NCBI GenBank assembly: GCA_027494135.1
Contig: JAOSJK010000012.1
Coordinates: 482,795 to 546,794 of the forward strand
DNA length: 64,000 nt
Source: Acidimicrobiia bacterium
GTDB taxonomy: Bacteria; Actinomycetota; Acidimicrobiia; IMCC26256; PALSA-610
Reading direction: 5' to 3'
Shown here piece by piece: positions 53,152 through 62,128 of the stretch. Each line of letters opens with the position of its first letter. The stretch's first letter is position 1. The position numbers were made by a program, and so were the translations under genes. Below the pieces are notes generated by a model. The model was not told the origin of the DNA. It was given only the letters and a program-made list of their open reading frames with translations, and ran no database searches.

Positions 53152-53338
53152 TCACTCGCTCGATGCACTCCTGCCGATCTCGACTCGTGCCGCCTCCAAC
53201 TGCCAGTCCCGCTCCTTGACCGGATGGCCCGGACCCCGTGCCAACACAGCCATCGCGGCGTCCTTCACGGTGCAGCGGATACCGATAGCCGTCTTGTACG
53301 GCGACCTGTCGCGGCTGAACCTCACGGCGCCGAGCGTC
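53152..53338 (-). pseudogene. DUF2461-like gene remnant
   Basis: VRFSRDRSPYKTAIGIRCTVKDAAMAV matches VRFSKDKSPYKTAIGATLQCGG of the intact copy. Confidence 0.75.
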
Positions 53339-53349
53339 GCGATCTCCCC

Positions 53350-53431
53350 CGAGCCCGCCGGGATCCCTTCACCTATCATCGCGGCCACCGCGCCCGAGGA
53401 CCCGACGATGAGGGTTGATCCCTCCGCCAAG
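53350..53431. repeat. 82-bp direct repeat, right copy
   Basis: cccgaggacccgacgatg[a/c]gggttgatccctccgccaag core shared with 47600-47681. Confidence 0.85.
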
Positions 53432-53489
53432 CGCGACATCGAGCCAGACACACCTCAGGCCAGTGCGTCCTCCCGAAGGGAACCAGCTC

Positions 53490-54170
53490 ATGACACGCCT
53501 CCTGCACGCCGCCCCGGAGTCGACCCCAGCCGCGCCCCACCGGCAGAACGGCCGCACGAGGCGACTCCTCCTGGTCGTCGTGTCGATGGTCACCCTGGCC
53601 GCGGCGGCGTCATGTGGCGGTGACGACGACGACACAGCGTCCGACACCACGGTGGCCGGCGACCCGACGGCGGCGGAGAGCTCGGCGCCGACCGACAGCT
53701 CGGCCACGACGACCTCCGGCGACGGGGAAGCCGACGGCGGTTCACTCCCCGATGCGTGCGACGTGATCGACCTCCCGACCTGGGAGGAGATCACCGCGAT
53801 CGACCTCACACTGCCCGACCAGGACACCGGGCTCATCCCCGGCGGCGGGACCGTGTGCGGCATCTCCGCCGAGGGAACCTCCCTCCCACTCCTGGCCACA
53901 GTGGCGGTCGACTCGATCGGCGCGGCCGGGTCGGTCGAGAACCTCGCGCTCTTCCTCGACGACTACGACGGAATGGAGCAGATCGACGGCATCGGCGACC
54001 GCGCTCTGTACTGGGACCAGGACACGACCTACGAGGGCGACGCGATCGCCGACCGCCCGACGCTGGCCTTCGAGGACGGTGCGGTCAACGTGACGATAAC
54101 GCTCGGCGCCGACGGTCTCGGCCGCGCCGAGCTCGAACTGCTCGCGCAGGCCGTGGCGGACAAGGTCTAG
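53490..54170 (+). CDS. Secreted lipoprotein-like protein
   Basis: RRLLLVVVSMVTLAAAASCGGDDDDTASDTTVAGDPTAAESSAPTDSS, lipobox-like LAAAASC followed by Asp/Thr/Ser-rich linker. Confidence 0.8.
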   Translation: MTRLLHAAPESTPAAPHRQNGRTRRLLLVVVSMVTLAAAASCGGDDDDTASDTTVAGDPTAAESSAPTDSSATTTSGDGEADGGSLPDACDVIDLPTWEEITAIDLTLPDQDTGLIPGGGTVCGISAEGTSLPLLATVAVDSIGAAGSVENLALFLDDYDGMEQIDGIGDRALYWDQDTTYEGDAIADRPTLAFEDGAVNVTITLGADGLGRAELELLAQAVADKV

Positions 54171-54260
54171 GTCACCGGCGACGCGAAGAAGGGTCGCTCA
54201 TCGAGCTACCGAGCGCGGTTGTCTTGGAACTCGCCGCGGCAGTGGTGCAACGATCGGGCG

Positions 54261-55232
54261 TCAGGCGGTCTTGGCCTTGATCGCCTCGATCAGCGCGGGG
54301 ACGACTTTCTTGCAGTCGCCGACGATCCCGAGGTCGGCGACGGAGAAGATCGGTGCCTCGGAGTCCTTGTTGATCGCGATGATGTTGTCGGAGTTCTTCA
54401 TCCCGACGAGGTGCTGAGTCGCACCTGAGATCCCGATCGCGATGTAGACCTTCGGCTTCACGGTCTTGCCGGTCTGGCCTACCTGGAGCGCGTAGGGAAC
54501 CCAGCCGGAGTCGACGATCGCCCGGGAGGCGCCGAACGCTCCCTTGAGGAGCTTGGCCAGTTCCTCCACCAGGGTCTTGTAGTTGGCCTCGTCGCCGAGG
54601 CCGCGGCCGCCGGAGACGACGATCTCGGCCTCCTCGAGCTTGGGGCCGGTCTGCTCCTCGGCGAAGCGGTCGAGAACCAGGGCCTCGCCGGCGCGACCGG
54701 CATCCACGGAACCGACCTCGACGACCTCTGCGGCCCCACCACCCGCGGACTCCGCTGCGAACGACTTCGGGCGGATCGCGACGAGGTGCGGTCCGGGTCC
54801 GGTGAACTTCGTGTCGACGAGGGTCATGCCGCCGAAGATCGCGGTGCCGACAGTCACGGAGTCGCCGTCGACCGCGAGCGCGAGTCCGTTGGTGAGTGTG
54901 GGGCGGTCGAGCTTGACCGAGAGCAGCGAGGCCGCGTCACGGCCGTCGTAGCTCTGGGAGAAGAGAACGAGATCGGGGGACTCGGCGTCGACGAGGCCGG
55001 CCATCGCGGTCGCAGCCGCGACGCCCGGGAGCATCTCGCCCGGGTCGACGTGGTACAGCTTCGTCGCTCCGTGCTCACCGGCCTGCGCGGCGACCGTCGC
55101 GGCGTCGTCGCCGGCGTAGACGCCTTCCAGCGTCGCGCCGAGCTTGCGGGCTTCTGTGAGCAGCTCGAGCGTCGACGAAGTGACCTTGCCGCCGGCGGCC
55201 TCGACGTGCACCCACACCTTGGAGATCGACAT
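54261..55232 (-). CDS. etfA: Electron transfer flavoprotein alpha subunit
   Basis: C-terminal FAD motif YKTLVEELAKLLKGAFGASRAIVDSGWVPYALQVGQTGKTVKPKVYIAIGISGATQHLVGMKNSDNIIAINKDSEAPIFSVADLGIVGD. Confidence 0.96.
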   Translation of the reverse strand: MSISKVWVHVEAAGGKVTSSTLELLTEARKLGATLEGVYAGDDAATVAAQAGEHGATKLYHVDPGEMLPGVAAATAMAGLVDAESPDLVLFSQSYDGRDAASLLSVKLDRPTLTNGLALAVDGDSVTVGTAIFGGMTLVDTKFTGPGPHLVAIRPKSFAAESAGGGAAEVVEVGSVDAGRAGEALVLDRFAEEQTGPKLEEAEIVVSGGRGLGDEANYKTLVEELAKLLKGAFGASRAIVDSGWVPYALQVGQTGKTVKPKVYIAIGISGATQHLVGMKNSDNIIAINKDSEAPIFSVADLGIVGDCKKVVPALIEAIKAKTA

Positions 55233-55270
55233 TGTCGTGGTTCCCTTCTGCGTCTCTCGTGCTGCGCGGC

Positions 55271-56050
55271 TCAGATGACCTTGAGGTTCTCGAGGAACTC
55301 GACGACGCGCTCGTGAGCGGTCCCGTCGTCCTCGACCTTCTCTCCGGCCTGGCGTGCCGGCGCTGCCTCCACGTTCGTGATCTCCTGGCGGGCGCCGGCC
55401 CAGCCGACCTGGTCGGCACCCAGGCCGAGGTCGGCCGCCGTGACCGCGTCGACCGGCTTGTTCTTCGCCGCCATGATCCCCTTGAACGACGGGTACCGCG
55501 GCTCGACCACACCTGCGGTCACGCTGACCACCGCCGGCAGCGATGCCTCCACGGTGTCGTACCCCGCCTCGGTCTGCCGCTGGATCTTCACCTTGCCGTC
55601 GCCGGTCTCGACGTGCTTCGCGAACGTGAGGGCGGGCCACCCGAGGAGCGCCGCGACCTGCCCCGGCACCGTCCCCGCGTAGCCGTCGCTCGACTCGGTG
55701 GCAGTGAGGACCAGGTCGACGTCGCCCACTCGCTCGATCGACTTCGCGATCACCTTCGAGGTGGAGAGGGAGTCTGAGCCGGCGAGGGCGGGGTCAGAGA
55801 CGAGCACGGCCCGGGCGGCTCCCATCGCGAGGGCGGTCCGCAGCCCGGAGACCTCGTCGTTCGGCGCCATGGAGACGAGCACGACCTCGCCGCCGCCGGC
55901 GGCCTCGACGAGCTGTAGGGCCATCTCGACGCCGTAGCTGTCGGATTCGTCCAGGATGAGCTTCCCCTCCCGCTTGAGGGTGTGCTCGGCGGTTAGCTCG
56001 CCCGGCACGGCCGGGTCCGGAATCTGCTTCACGCAGACGACGACGTTCAT
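55271..56050 (-). CDS. etfB: Electron transfer flavoprotein beta subunit
   Basis: MNVVVCVKQIPDPAVPGELTAEHTLKREGKLILDESDSYGVEMALQLVEAAGG. Confidence 0.95.
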   Translation of the reverse strand: MNVVVCVKQIPDPAVPGELTAEHTLKREGKLILDESDSYGVEMALQLVEAAGGGEVVLVSMAPNDEVSGLRTALAMGAARAVLVSDPALAGSDSLSTSKVIAKSIERVGDVDLVLTATESSDGYAGTVPGQVAALLGWPALTFAKHVETGDGKVKIQRQTEAGYDTVEASLPAVVSVTAGVVEPRYPSFKGIMAAKNKPVDAVTAADLGLGADQVGWAGARQEITNVEAAPARQAGEKVEDDGTAHERVVEFLENLKVI

Positions 56051-56283
56051 GTGACTCCCGAGGTCGTGCGCGCGGCCGGCCGGCTCGACCGGGACCCGAC
56101 GCGGCTCTTCGATGCGGCGATTCGATGCGGGGGTTGTACCTGCGGGAGTGATTGTGCCGCGGCCGGCGGGGCGGCGTCGAAACGTGCCGTGGCGCCCCGG
56201 GCCGCCCGCCCACGGGTGGCCGGAAAGGCCGGCGGGTCGGGCGGTGGTCGCCCGACGGGCACCGAACGTGGCATCTTGTCCGG

Positions 56284-57450
56284 ATGGCGGCTATAGAGAT
56301 ACGCGACCTCCGCAAGACCTACCGGTCCCGTCGCGGGCCGGTCGCGGCGCTCGACGGACTCGATCTCGACGTCCCCGAGGGTGGCGTCTTCGCCTTCCTG
56401 GGGGCGAACGGTGCCGGGAAGACGACCACCATCCGGGCACTCGTCGGGCACCTCCGGGCGACGGGTTCGGTGCGCGTCCTCGGCGCGGAGGTCCCTCGGG
56501 AGCTGCCGAAGGTCATCGATCGGATAGGCGCTCTCGTCGAACAGCCATCGTTCTTCCCCGGCTTCTCGGGGCACCGCAACCTCTCGCTCCTGGCACGCGC
56601 TCGCGGCCTGCCACAAGCTCGTGTGGATGCCGTCCTCGAGCAGGTCGGCCTCACGGCGAGGGCCGCTTCGAGGGCCGCCACGTACTCGCTGGGCATGAAG
56701 CAGCGGCTCGGGGTCGCCGCAGCCCTCCTCAAGGAACCGGCGATGCTCATCCTCGACGAGCCCGCCAACGGGCTCGACCCCGAGGGGATCAAGGAGATGC
56801 GCGAGCTCCTGCGCCGCCTCGGCGACGAGGGGCGCACCGTCTTCGTGTCGAGCCACATCCTCGGCGAGGTGCAGCAGCTCTCGGACCGCGTCGCCATCGT
56901 CCACGCCGGCCGCTGCATCGCCACCGGCAGCGTCGACGACCTCCTCTCGGCGGGACCCTCGAAGTTCCGGGTGCGCGTCCCGGGCGACACGCACGAGACG
57001 CACCTCGCGGCCGCCGTCCTCGAGCAGGCCGGCTTCTCGGTCTGGGCCGACCCGCACGGCGAGATGGCGGTCGACGTCACTCCTGATGACTCCTGGCGGG
57101 TCGCGAAGGTCCTCGCCGACGCGGCCGTGTACGTCGCCGAGCTGAGCCCCATCGAGCGGACTCTCGAGCAGGCCTTCCTCGAGATCACCGGCGGTGCGTC
57201 TCAGATCGCGGCCCGTGTTCCCGAAGTGGGCTCCGAGCCGGGCGTCGCTGTGGAAGCCGCGCCGGAGGCCCGAGCGGGCGCCGAGGGCGGGGGCGTTGAC
57301 GGGAACGACGGCGACGGCGCGCAGGAACCGGTGACCGACGTCCTCGACTACTACGGAGGCCCCGCTTCCGCCGACGCGACAGGCCGCGACGAGGAGCCCG
57401 ATGCCGGTCGAGGCACGAGCGGACCCGGCTCCGGCGAGGTCGGGGCATGA
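56284..57450 (+). CDS. ABC transporter ATP-binding protein
   Basis: FLGANGAGKTTTIRALVGHLRATGSVRVLG; YSLGMKQRLGVAAALLKEPAMLILDEPANGLDPEGI. Confidence 0.94.
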   Translation: MAAIEIRDLRKTYRSRRGPVAALDGLDLDVPEGGVFAFLGANGAGKTTTIRALVGHLRATGSVRVLGAEVPRELPKVIDRIGALVEQPSFFPGFSGHRNLSLLARARGLPQARVDAVLEQVGLTARAASRAATYSLGMKQRLGVAAALLKEPAMLILDEPANGLDPEGIKEMRELLRRLGDEGRTVFVSSHILGEVQQLSDRVAIVHAGRCIATGSVDDLLSAGPSKFRVRVPGDTHETHLAAAVLEQAGFSVWADPHGEMAVDVTPDDSWRVAKVLADAAVYVAELSPIERTLEQAFLEITGGASQIAARVPEVGSEPGVAVEAAPEARAGAEGGGVDGNDGDGAQEPVTDVLDYYGGPASADATGRDEEPDAGRGTSGPGSGEVGA

Positions 57451-58358
57451 CCGCCTTCCTGCGTCTCCTCGACGCCGAGATTCGGCGGTACTGGGCACGC
57501 CGCCTCGTCAGGGTGCTCCTCCTCCTGTCGCTCGTGGTGCCGACGGTCGTGGTGGCCGTGCTCACCGCGCGTTCGAGCGTGAAGAACGAGACGCGCGAGA
57601 CGTTCGTGTACTCCGAGGAGGACTGCTTCGAGGAGCTCCCCGACGGCTCCTCCGTCTACTTCCCCGGGTGCGGCGACGCGACGCCGTCCGAGACCACCAG
57701 CGAGGTGGTGCGCGTAGACCAGCGGATCGACGTCGTCGACGACCTCGCCGACGCCGTGAACGGGAGCGGCACGACCCTCATGTTCCTCGCGGTCCTGATC
57801 GGGGCCTCCTTCCTCGGCGCGGAGATCGGCGCCGCATCCCTCAGCACACAGCTCCTGTACGAGCCCCGGCGCACTCTGGTGTGGACGGCCAAGGCCGTCG
57901 CGGTCGGGCTCGGGTCTGCGCTGTTCAGCCTCGCCGTGCTCGCGCTGCTCGCACTCGAGCTGTGGGGCGGGGCAGCCTGGCGCGGCGTCGTCGAGGGCGC
58001 CGACGCCGACTGGGTCGTCGCGCGCGTCGGCGATGTGCTGCGCGCCTCGGGGGCAGCGGCTCTCGCTGGGATGCTGGCGTTCGGTATCACCGGCATCGCG
58101 CGTCGCACGGTCGCCGCCGTCGCAGGGTTCCTCGCGCTGGGGATGATCGTGGAGCCCGCGCTCTACGGGATCTTCAACGTCTTCGACGGCCGCCTGCCCA
58201 TCAGCGCGCTCTTCGCCTTCGCGAGCAACAGCCTCAGCGGCGAGGGCGGCATCGACGGCATCGACTCCCTGCTGCGCGCCGGCACCGTCGCCGCGATCTG
58301 GGCCGCGGGCGCTCTGGCCGCCGGCGGAGTGCTCTTCGCCCGCCGCGAGGTCCGCTGA
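57447..58358 (+). CDS. ABC transporter permease
   Basis: Multi-TM; LFLAVLIGASFLGAEIGAASLSTQLLYEPRRTLVWTAKAVAVGLGSALFSLAVLALLAL; overlaps ATPase stop. Confidence 0.88.
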   Translation: MTAFLRLLDAEIRRYWARRLVRVLLLLSLVVPTVVVAVLTARSSVKNETRETFVYSEEDCFEELPDGSSVYFPGCGDATPSETTSEVVRVDQRIDVVDDLADAVNGSGTTLMFLAVLIGASFLGAEIGAASLSTQLLYEPRRTLVWTAKAVAVGLGSALFSLAVLALLALELWGGAAWRGVVEGADADWVVARVGDVLRASGAAALAGMLAFGITGIARRTVAAVAGFLALGMIVEPALYGIFNVFDGRLPISALFAFASNSLSGEGGIDGIDSLLRAGTVAAIWAAGALAAGGVLFARREVR

Positions 58359-58366
58359 CCCCCACA

Positions 58367-58418
58367 CCCCTGTTTGGACCTGAGCGGAGCCATGGCGACC
58401 ACTTCCGTCCAAACGGGG
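58367..58418. repeat. Intergenic inverted repeat family 3, copy B
   Basis: cccctgtttggacctgagcggagccatggcgaccacttccgtccaaacgggg; stem gtttggac/gtccaaac. Confidence 0.85.
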
Positions 58419-58450
58419 CCGGGGTCGGGGCTGCGGGTAGCGTCTGAGAA

Positions 58451-59770
58451 GTGCGCCATTCGAGCAGCCGCGCCGATCTCGTAGTGGCGGGAGCGGGGCC
58501 CGCCGGGGTCGCCGCCGCCGTCACCGCCGCGCGCGCGGGGCTGCACGTCGTGCTCTGCGACCGAGCAGTCTTCCCTCGCGACAAGACCTGCGGCGACGGA
58601 CTCACGACGTCGGCGCTGCGCCACCTGGAGCACCTCGGCCTCGACGTGCGCGCGCTCGCCGGCGACTACGCGGCGGTCCGCGAGACCGTACTCGTCTCCC
58701 CATCGGGCAGGCGTGTCACGCTGCCGGCGCCCGACGACGGTGGACTGCACGTCGTCGTGGTGCCGCGATCCCGTCTCGATGCCGCCCTGCTCGACGTCGC
58801 GCGGTCCTGTGGCGCCGAGGTCCTCGAAGGATCTCCGGTCACCGGCGTGACGGCCGGCGCGGGCACCGTCGACGTAACCATCGCCGCCGACCGGGACGGC
58901 GGCGCCGCAACGGAGATCCGGACCCCGTTCCTCGTAGCGGCCGACGGCCACTGGTCTCCCGTGCGCCGCCTCCTCGAACCGGGCGCGACGCCCGACCTGG
59001 GCGAGTGGCACGCCGTGCGCCAGTACTACGACGGCGTCGCCGACCTCGACGGCCGCATCTGGGTCGCCTTCGAGCCCGACCTGCTGCCCGGGTACGCGTG
59101 GGTCTTCCCGCTGCCCGGCCGGCGCGCCAACGTCGGGTTCGGGGTGCTGCGAGAGGGCGGACGCGTCGGCCCCCGCTCGGGCAGGCAGATGCGCGCGCTC
59201 TGGCAGGACCTGCTCGACCGCCCGATCATGCGCGAGATCCTCGGCCCCGACGCCGTGCCGCTCGAGAGCGCACGCGCCTGGCCGATCCCGTCACGCTTCG
59301 ACCCGGAGCGCCTGACCGACGGTGCCTCGGGCCGCGTCCTCTACGCCGGCGACGCGGCTGGTGTCGTCGATCCCATGACCGGCGAGGGCATCGGCCAGGC
59401 GCTCGAGACCGGGATGCTCGCCGCGCGCGCAGTCGTAGTTGCGACCCGCGCCGCCGACGCATCCGAGCCCGGGACCGCCCGCGACGCGTCGTCGCGATAC
59501 CGACGAGACGTCGAGCGCGGTCTCGGAGTCGACCTGCGCTTCAGTGGCCTGCTCAGGCGCGCGCTGCGCCACAGGAAGGGCGCCCGGCTGGCCATACGAG
59601 TTGCGGGGGCGACGCCGTGGACGCGTCGCAACTTCGCACGCTGGATGTACGAGGACTACCCGCGGGCGATGCTCCTGACACCCCGGCGCTGGCACCGCCG
59701 GATGCTCACGGGCCCCGGAGCGTTCCGCCGCCCTCCCACGGGCCCGCGCGAAGGCGGGACGGACACCTAA
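58451..59770 (+). CDS. Geranylgeranyl-reductase-family FAD-dependent oxidoreductase
   Basis: DLVVAGAGPAGVAAAVTAARAGLHVVLCDRAVFPRDKTCGDGLT; VLYAGDAAGVVDPMTGEGIGQALETGMLAA. Confidence 0.93.
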   Translation: MRHSSSRADLVVAGAGPAGVAAAVTAARAGLHVVLCDRAVFPRDKTCGDGLTTSALRHLEHLGLDVRALAGDYAAVRETVLVSPSGRRVTLPAPDDGGLHVVVVPRSRLDAALLDVARSCGAEVLEGSPVTGVTAGAGTVDVTIAADRDGGAATEIRTPFLVAADGHWSPVRRLLEPGATPDLGEWHAVRQYYDGVADLDGRIWVAFEPDLLPGYAWVFPLPGRRANVGFGVLREGGRVGPRSGRQMRALWQDLLDRPIMREILGPDAVPLESARAWPIPSRFDPERLTDGASGRVLYAGDAAGVVDPMTGEGIGQALETGMLAARAVVVATRAADASEPGTARDASSRYRRDVERGLGVDLRFSGLLRRALRHRKGARLAIRVAGATPWTRRNFARWMYEDYPRAMLLTPRRWHRRMLTGPGAFRRPPTGPREGGTDT

Positions 59771-59809
59771 CGTGACAGAGTCTTGTACCAGTACAGGAAG
59801 GGACCTCGC

Positions 59810-60193
59810 ATGGCAATGAAGCAGACCGAGATCGCGATCAACCGCTCACCCGAAGACCTCTGGGCACTCACCGGCGACTTCGGGGCCCTGGGGTGGATGC
59901 CCGGAGTCGAGTCGTGCGAGGTCGAGGGCGACGTCCGCACGATCTCGCTCATGGGCATGTCGATCAAGGAGCAGATGACGCGTCGCGACGAGGGATCTCG
60001 CACGCTCGCCTACTCGATCATCGAGGGCCCGTTCCCGATTACGCGGCACGAGTCGGCCATCACCGTCGACGCGGGCGACGGCGGCTCCAAGGTCACCTGG
60101 ACCGTCGACGTCGAACCCGACGAGCTGGCCGACGTGATGATCGACATCTACGGGAAGGCGCTCGAGGCCCTCAAGGCCCACGTCGAGAGCTGA
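59810..60193 (+). CDS. SRPBCC-family (polyketide cyclase-like) protein
   Basis: KQTEIAINRSPEDLWALTGDFGALGWMPGVESCEVEGDVRTI. Confidence 0.85.
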   Translation: MAMKQTEIAINRSPEDLWALTGDFGALGWMPGVESCEVEGDVRTISLMGMSIKEQMTRRDEGSRTLAYSIIEGPFPITRHESAITVDAGDGGSKVTWTVDVEPDELADVMIDIYGKALEALKAHVES

Positions 60194-60222
60194 GCGCAGC
60201 GCGCAGGCGCGCGCTGCCCCCG

Positions 60223-60277
60223 CGCCCGTCTGCCGCCCGTCTGCCGCCCGTCTGCCGCCCGTCTGCAGCCCGTCTGC
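60223..60277. repeat. Tandem repeat, 5 x 11 bp (cgcccgtctgc)
   Basis: cgcccgtctgc x4 then agcccgtctgc; convergent intergenic. Confidence 0.95.
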
Positions 60278-60290
60278 ACGCCCCGGCGGG

Positions 60291-60716
60291 CTACTCGACG
60301 CTCTTGCGATCGGCGTCTCGGATCCTCCGGGAGAGGCCCGCGAGCAGCCGTTCGTTCATCGCAGGGACGCTCCGGAGCATCCTGCGGAACGACGACGCGT
60401 CGAGGCGCGCGACCTTGATGTCGGTCGTCGCGACCACATCGGCGTTGCGCGGCGCGGGGTCGAGGAGCGCCAGCTCGCCGAAGTAGTCGCCTCTGCCGAG
60501 CTCACCGACCTTCCGGTTGTTCCGGCGCACGACCGCGGCCCCTTCGAGGAGGACGTAGAACGCGTCGCCCGCCTGGCCCTGGGTGATCACGGCGGCGCCA
60601 CCGTGGATGTCGATCACCTCGACGTGGCGCGTGACCGTCTGCAGGTCGCGCTTCGAGCACCGGGAGAAGAGCGGCACCTCGGCCAGGTGCGAGATCAGGT
60701 CTTCGCTCTGTCCCAT
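60291..60716 (-). CDS. Cyclic-nucleotide-binding-domain protein (Crp-like, no HTH)
   Basis: LAEVPLFSRCSKRDLQTVTRHVEVIDIHGGAAVITQGQAGDAFYVLLEGAAVVRRNNRKVGELGRGDYFGELALLDPAPRNADVVATTD. Confidence 0.92.
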   Translation of the reverse strand: MGQSEDLISHLAEVPLFSRCSKRDLQTVTRHVEVIDIHGGAAVITQGQAGDAFYVLLEGAAVVRRNNRKVGELGRGDYFGELALLDPAPRNADVVATTDIKVARLDASSFRRMLRSVPAMNERLLAGLSRRIRDADRKSVE

Positions 60717-60894
60717 TCCAACCCCCGTCGTTGCAGCCCGGACGCGGAGCACGTTATCGCCTCCGGGTCGGCGATGTTACGGGTCTTCCGCGATCTCCTA
60801 CAGGCGTACCGTCACGGGCGCACTGACGCCCGCGGCCCCGTCGGGGTCGACTGGGATGCAGGCCGCGGGCGCGCCTTCCGCGGGACGGACGGCC

Positions 60895-61980
60895 TCAGGA
60901 GCTCAGCGAGGTCAGCGGCGTCGGCGGCGTCGGCGGCATGGGAGTCACCGGTCCTCCGGGCTCGACCAGGATCTTCACGTGGTCGTCGGGGCGGCCCAGG
61001 GCGTCGAAGGCGGCGGCGACCCCGTCGATCCCGACCACGCCGGTGATCATCGGTGTCACGTCGATCGCCCCCGACGCGATCGCTCCGAGCGACTCGGCGA
61101 ACTCCACCGGGTCGGCGCCGAGCACGAAGCAGAGGTCGAGCTCCTTCACCACGGCGAGCATCGGGTGGACGAGGTCCTCCTCCATGCACACCCCGACCAC
61201 ACAGACACGCGATCGCGGCGGCGCCGCGGCGATCACCTGCTGCAGCATGCCCGGGACGCCCACCGCCTCGTAGATCACGAGCGGGCGCTGCCCGTCGACG
61301 CGACGCCAGGCCTCGATCGCCGGCTCGTCCAGCGGATCGACGACCGCGGTCGCCCCCATGGCCTCGGCGATCGAGCGCCGCAGCGGCGAGTAGTCGGCGG
61401 CGACGATCACCTCGACGCCGCGCCGCTGCAGGTCTGCGATCACCGCCAGGCCGATCGGGCCACACCCGTAGACGAGCGCTGCGTCACCGTCGCCGTGTCC
61501 GACACGGTTGATCGCGTGCCGGCCCACCGAGACGGGCTCGGTCAGCGCCGCCCGGCGGTGATCGAGACCGTCGGGGACCTTCGAGCAGAGGCCCGCCGTG
61601 AGCAGCATCCGCTCCGAGTAGGCGCCGGGGTACTCGTTGGAGAAGCCGAGCATGACGGGGCCGGACGCCGGGAAGAGCGCCGGCACCGACGTGATCAGGT
61701 CGCCCGGCGCGATCGTCGTGCCGTCGGTGTCGGGCCCGAGCTCGAGGACCTCGGCCGTCAGCTCGTGACCCATCACGAAGTCGCTGTCGGGGTCGAAGGG
61801 CATGTCGGCGCCGACAGCCTCGGCCATCTCCAGCACGCCCCGGGCGTGTCGGAGCGTGTGCAGGTCGGAGCCGCAGATACCGCACGACTTGACCGCCACC
61901 AGCACCTCTCCGGGCCCCGGCACCGGCTCGGGCACGTCGTCGGCGACCATCACTCCGCCTCGCGTCACCGCCGCACGCAT
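60895..61980 (-). CDS. Zinc-dependent alcohol dehydrogenase (MDR)
   Basis: GEVLVAVKSCGICGSDLHTLRHARG; VMGHELTAEVLELGPDTDG; VYGCGPIGLAVIADLQRRGVEVIVAADYS. Confidence 0.93.
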   Translation of the reverse strand: MRAAVTRGGVMVADDVPEPVPGPGEVLVAVKSCGICGSDLHTLRHARGVLEMAEAVGADMPFDPDSDFVMGHELTAEVLELGPDTDGTTIAPGDLITSVPALFPASGPVMLGFSNEYPGAYSERMLLTAGLCSKVPDGLDHRRAALTEPVSVGRHAINRVGHGDGDAALVYGCGPIGLAVIADLQRRGVEVIVAADYSPLRRSIAEAMGATAVVDPLDEPAIEAWRRVDGQRPLVIYEAVGVPGMLQQVIAAAPPRSRVCVVGVCMEEDLVHPMLAVVKELDLCFVLGADPVEFAESLGAIASGAIDVTPMITGVVGIDGVAAAFDALGRPDDHVKILVEPGGPVTPMPPTPPTPLTSLSS

Positions 61981-62058
61981 CGCCACCCCTCTCCCTGGTC
62001 CATGCCCGATCTCTACCACCACACCCCCCACCCCGCAGGTCCCCCACCCCGCCAACCA

Positions 62059-62109
62059 GGCACGAGCGTCGATAGACCACAATATGTGTGGTCTATCGAC
62101 GCTCGTGCC
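62059..62109. repeat. Intergenic palindrome family 1, copy D
   Basis: ggcacgagcgtcgatagaccaca-atatg-tgtggtctatcgacgctcgtgcc; 23-bp perfect arms, between divergent genes. Confidence 0.95.
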
Positions 62110-62128
62110 GCGGGTACGTTCTCGGGGC

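Noticed and set aside
54170-54260. Possible tRNA-like segment between the lipoprotein and etfA
   Set aside because: No cloverleaf, T-loop (GTTCRANNC) or CCA found on inspection.
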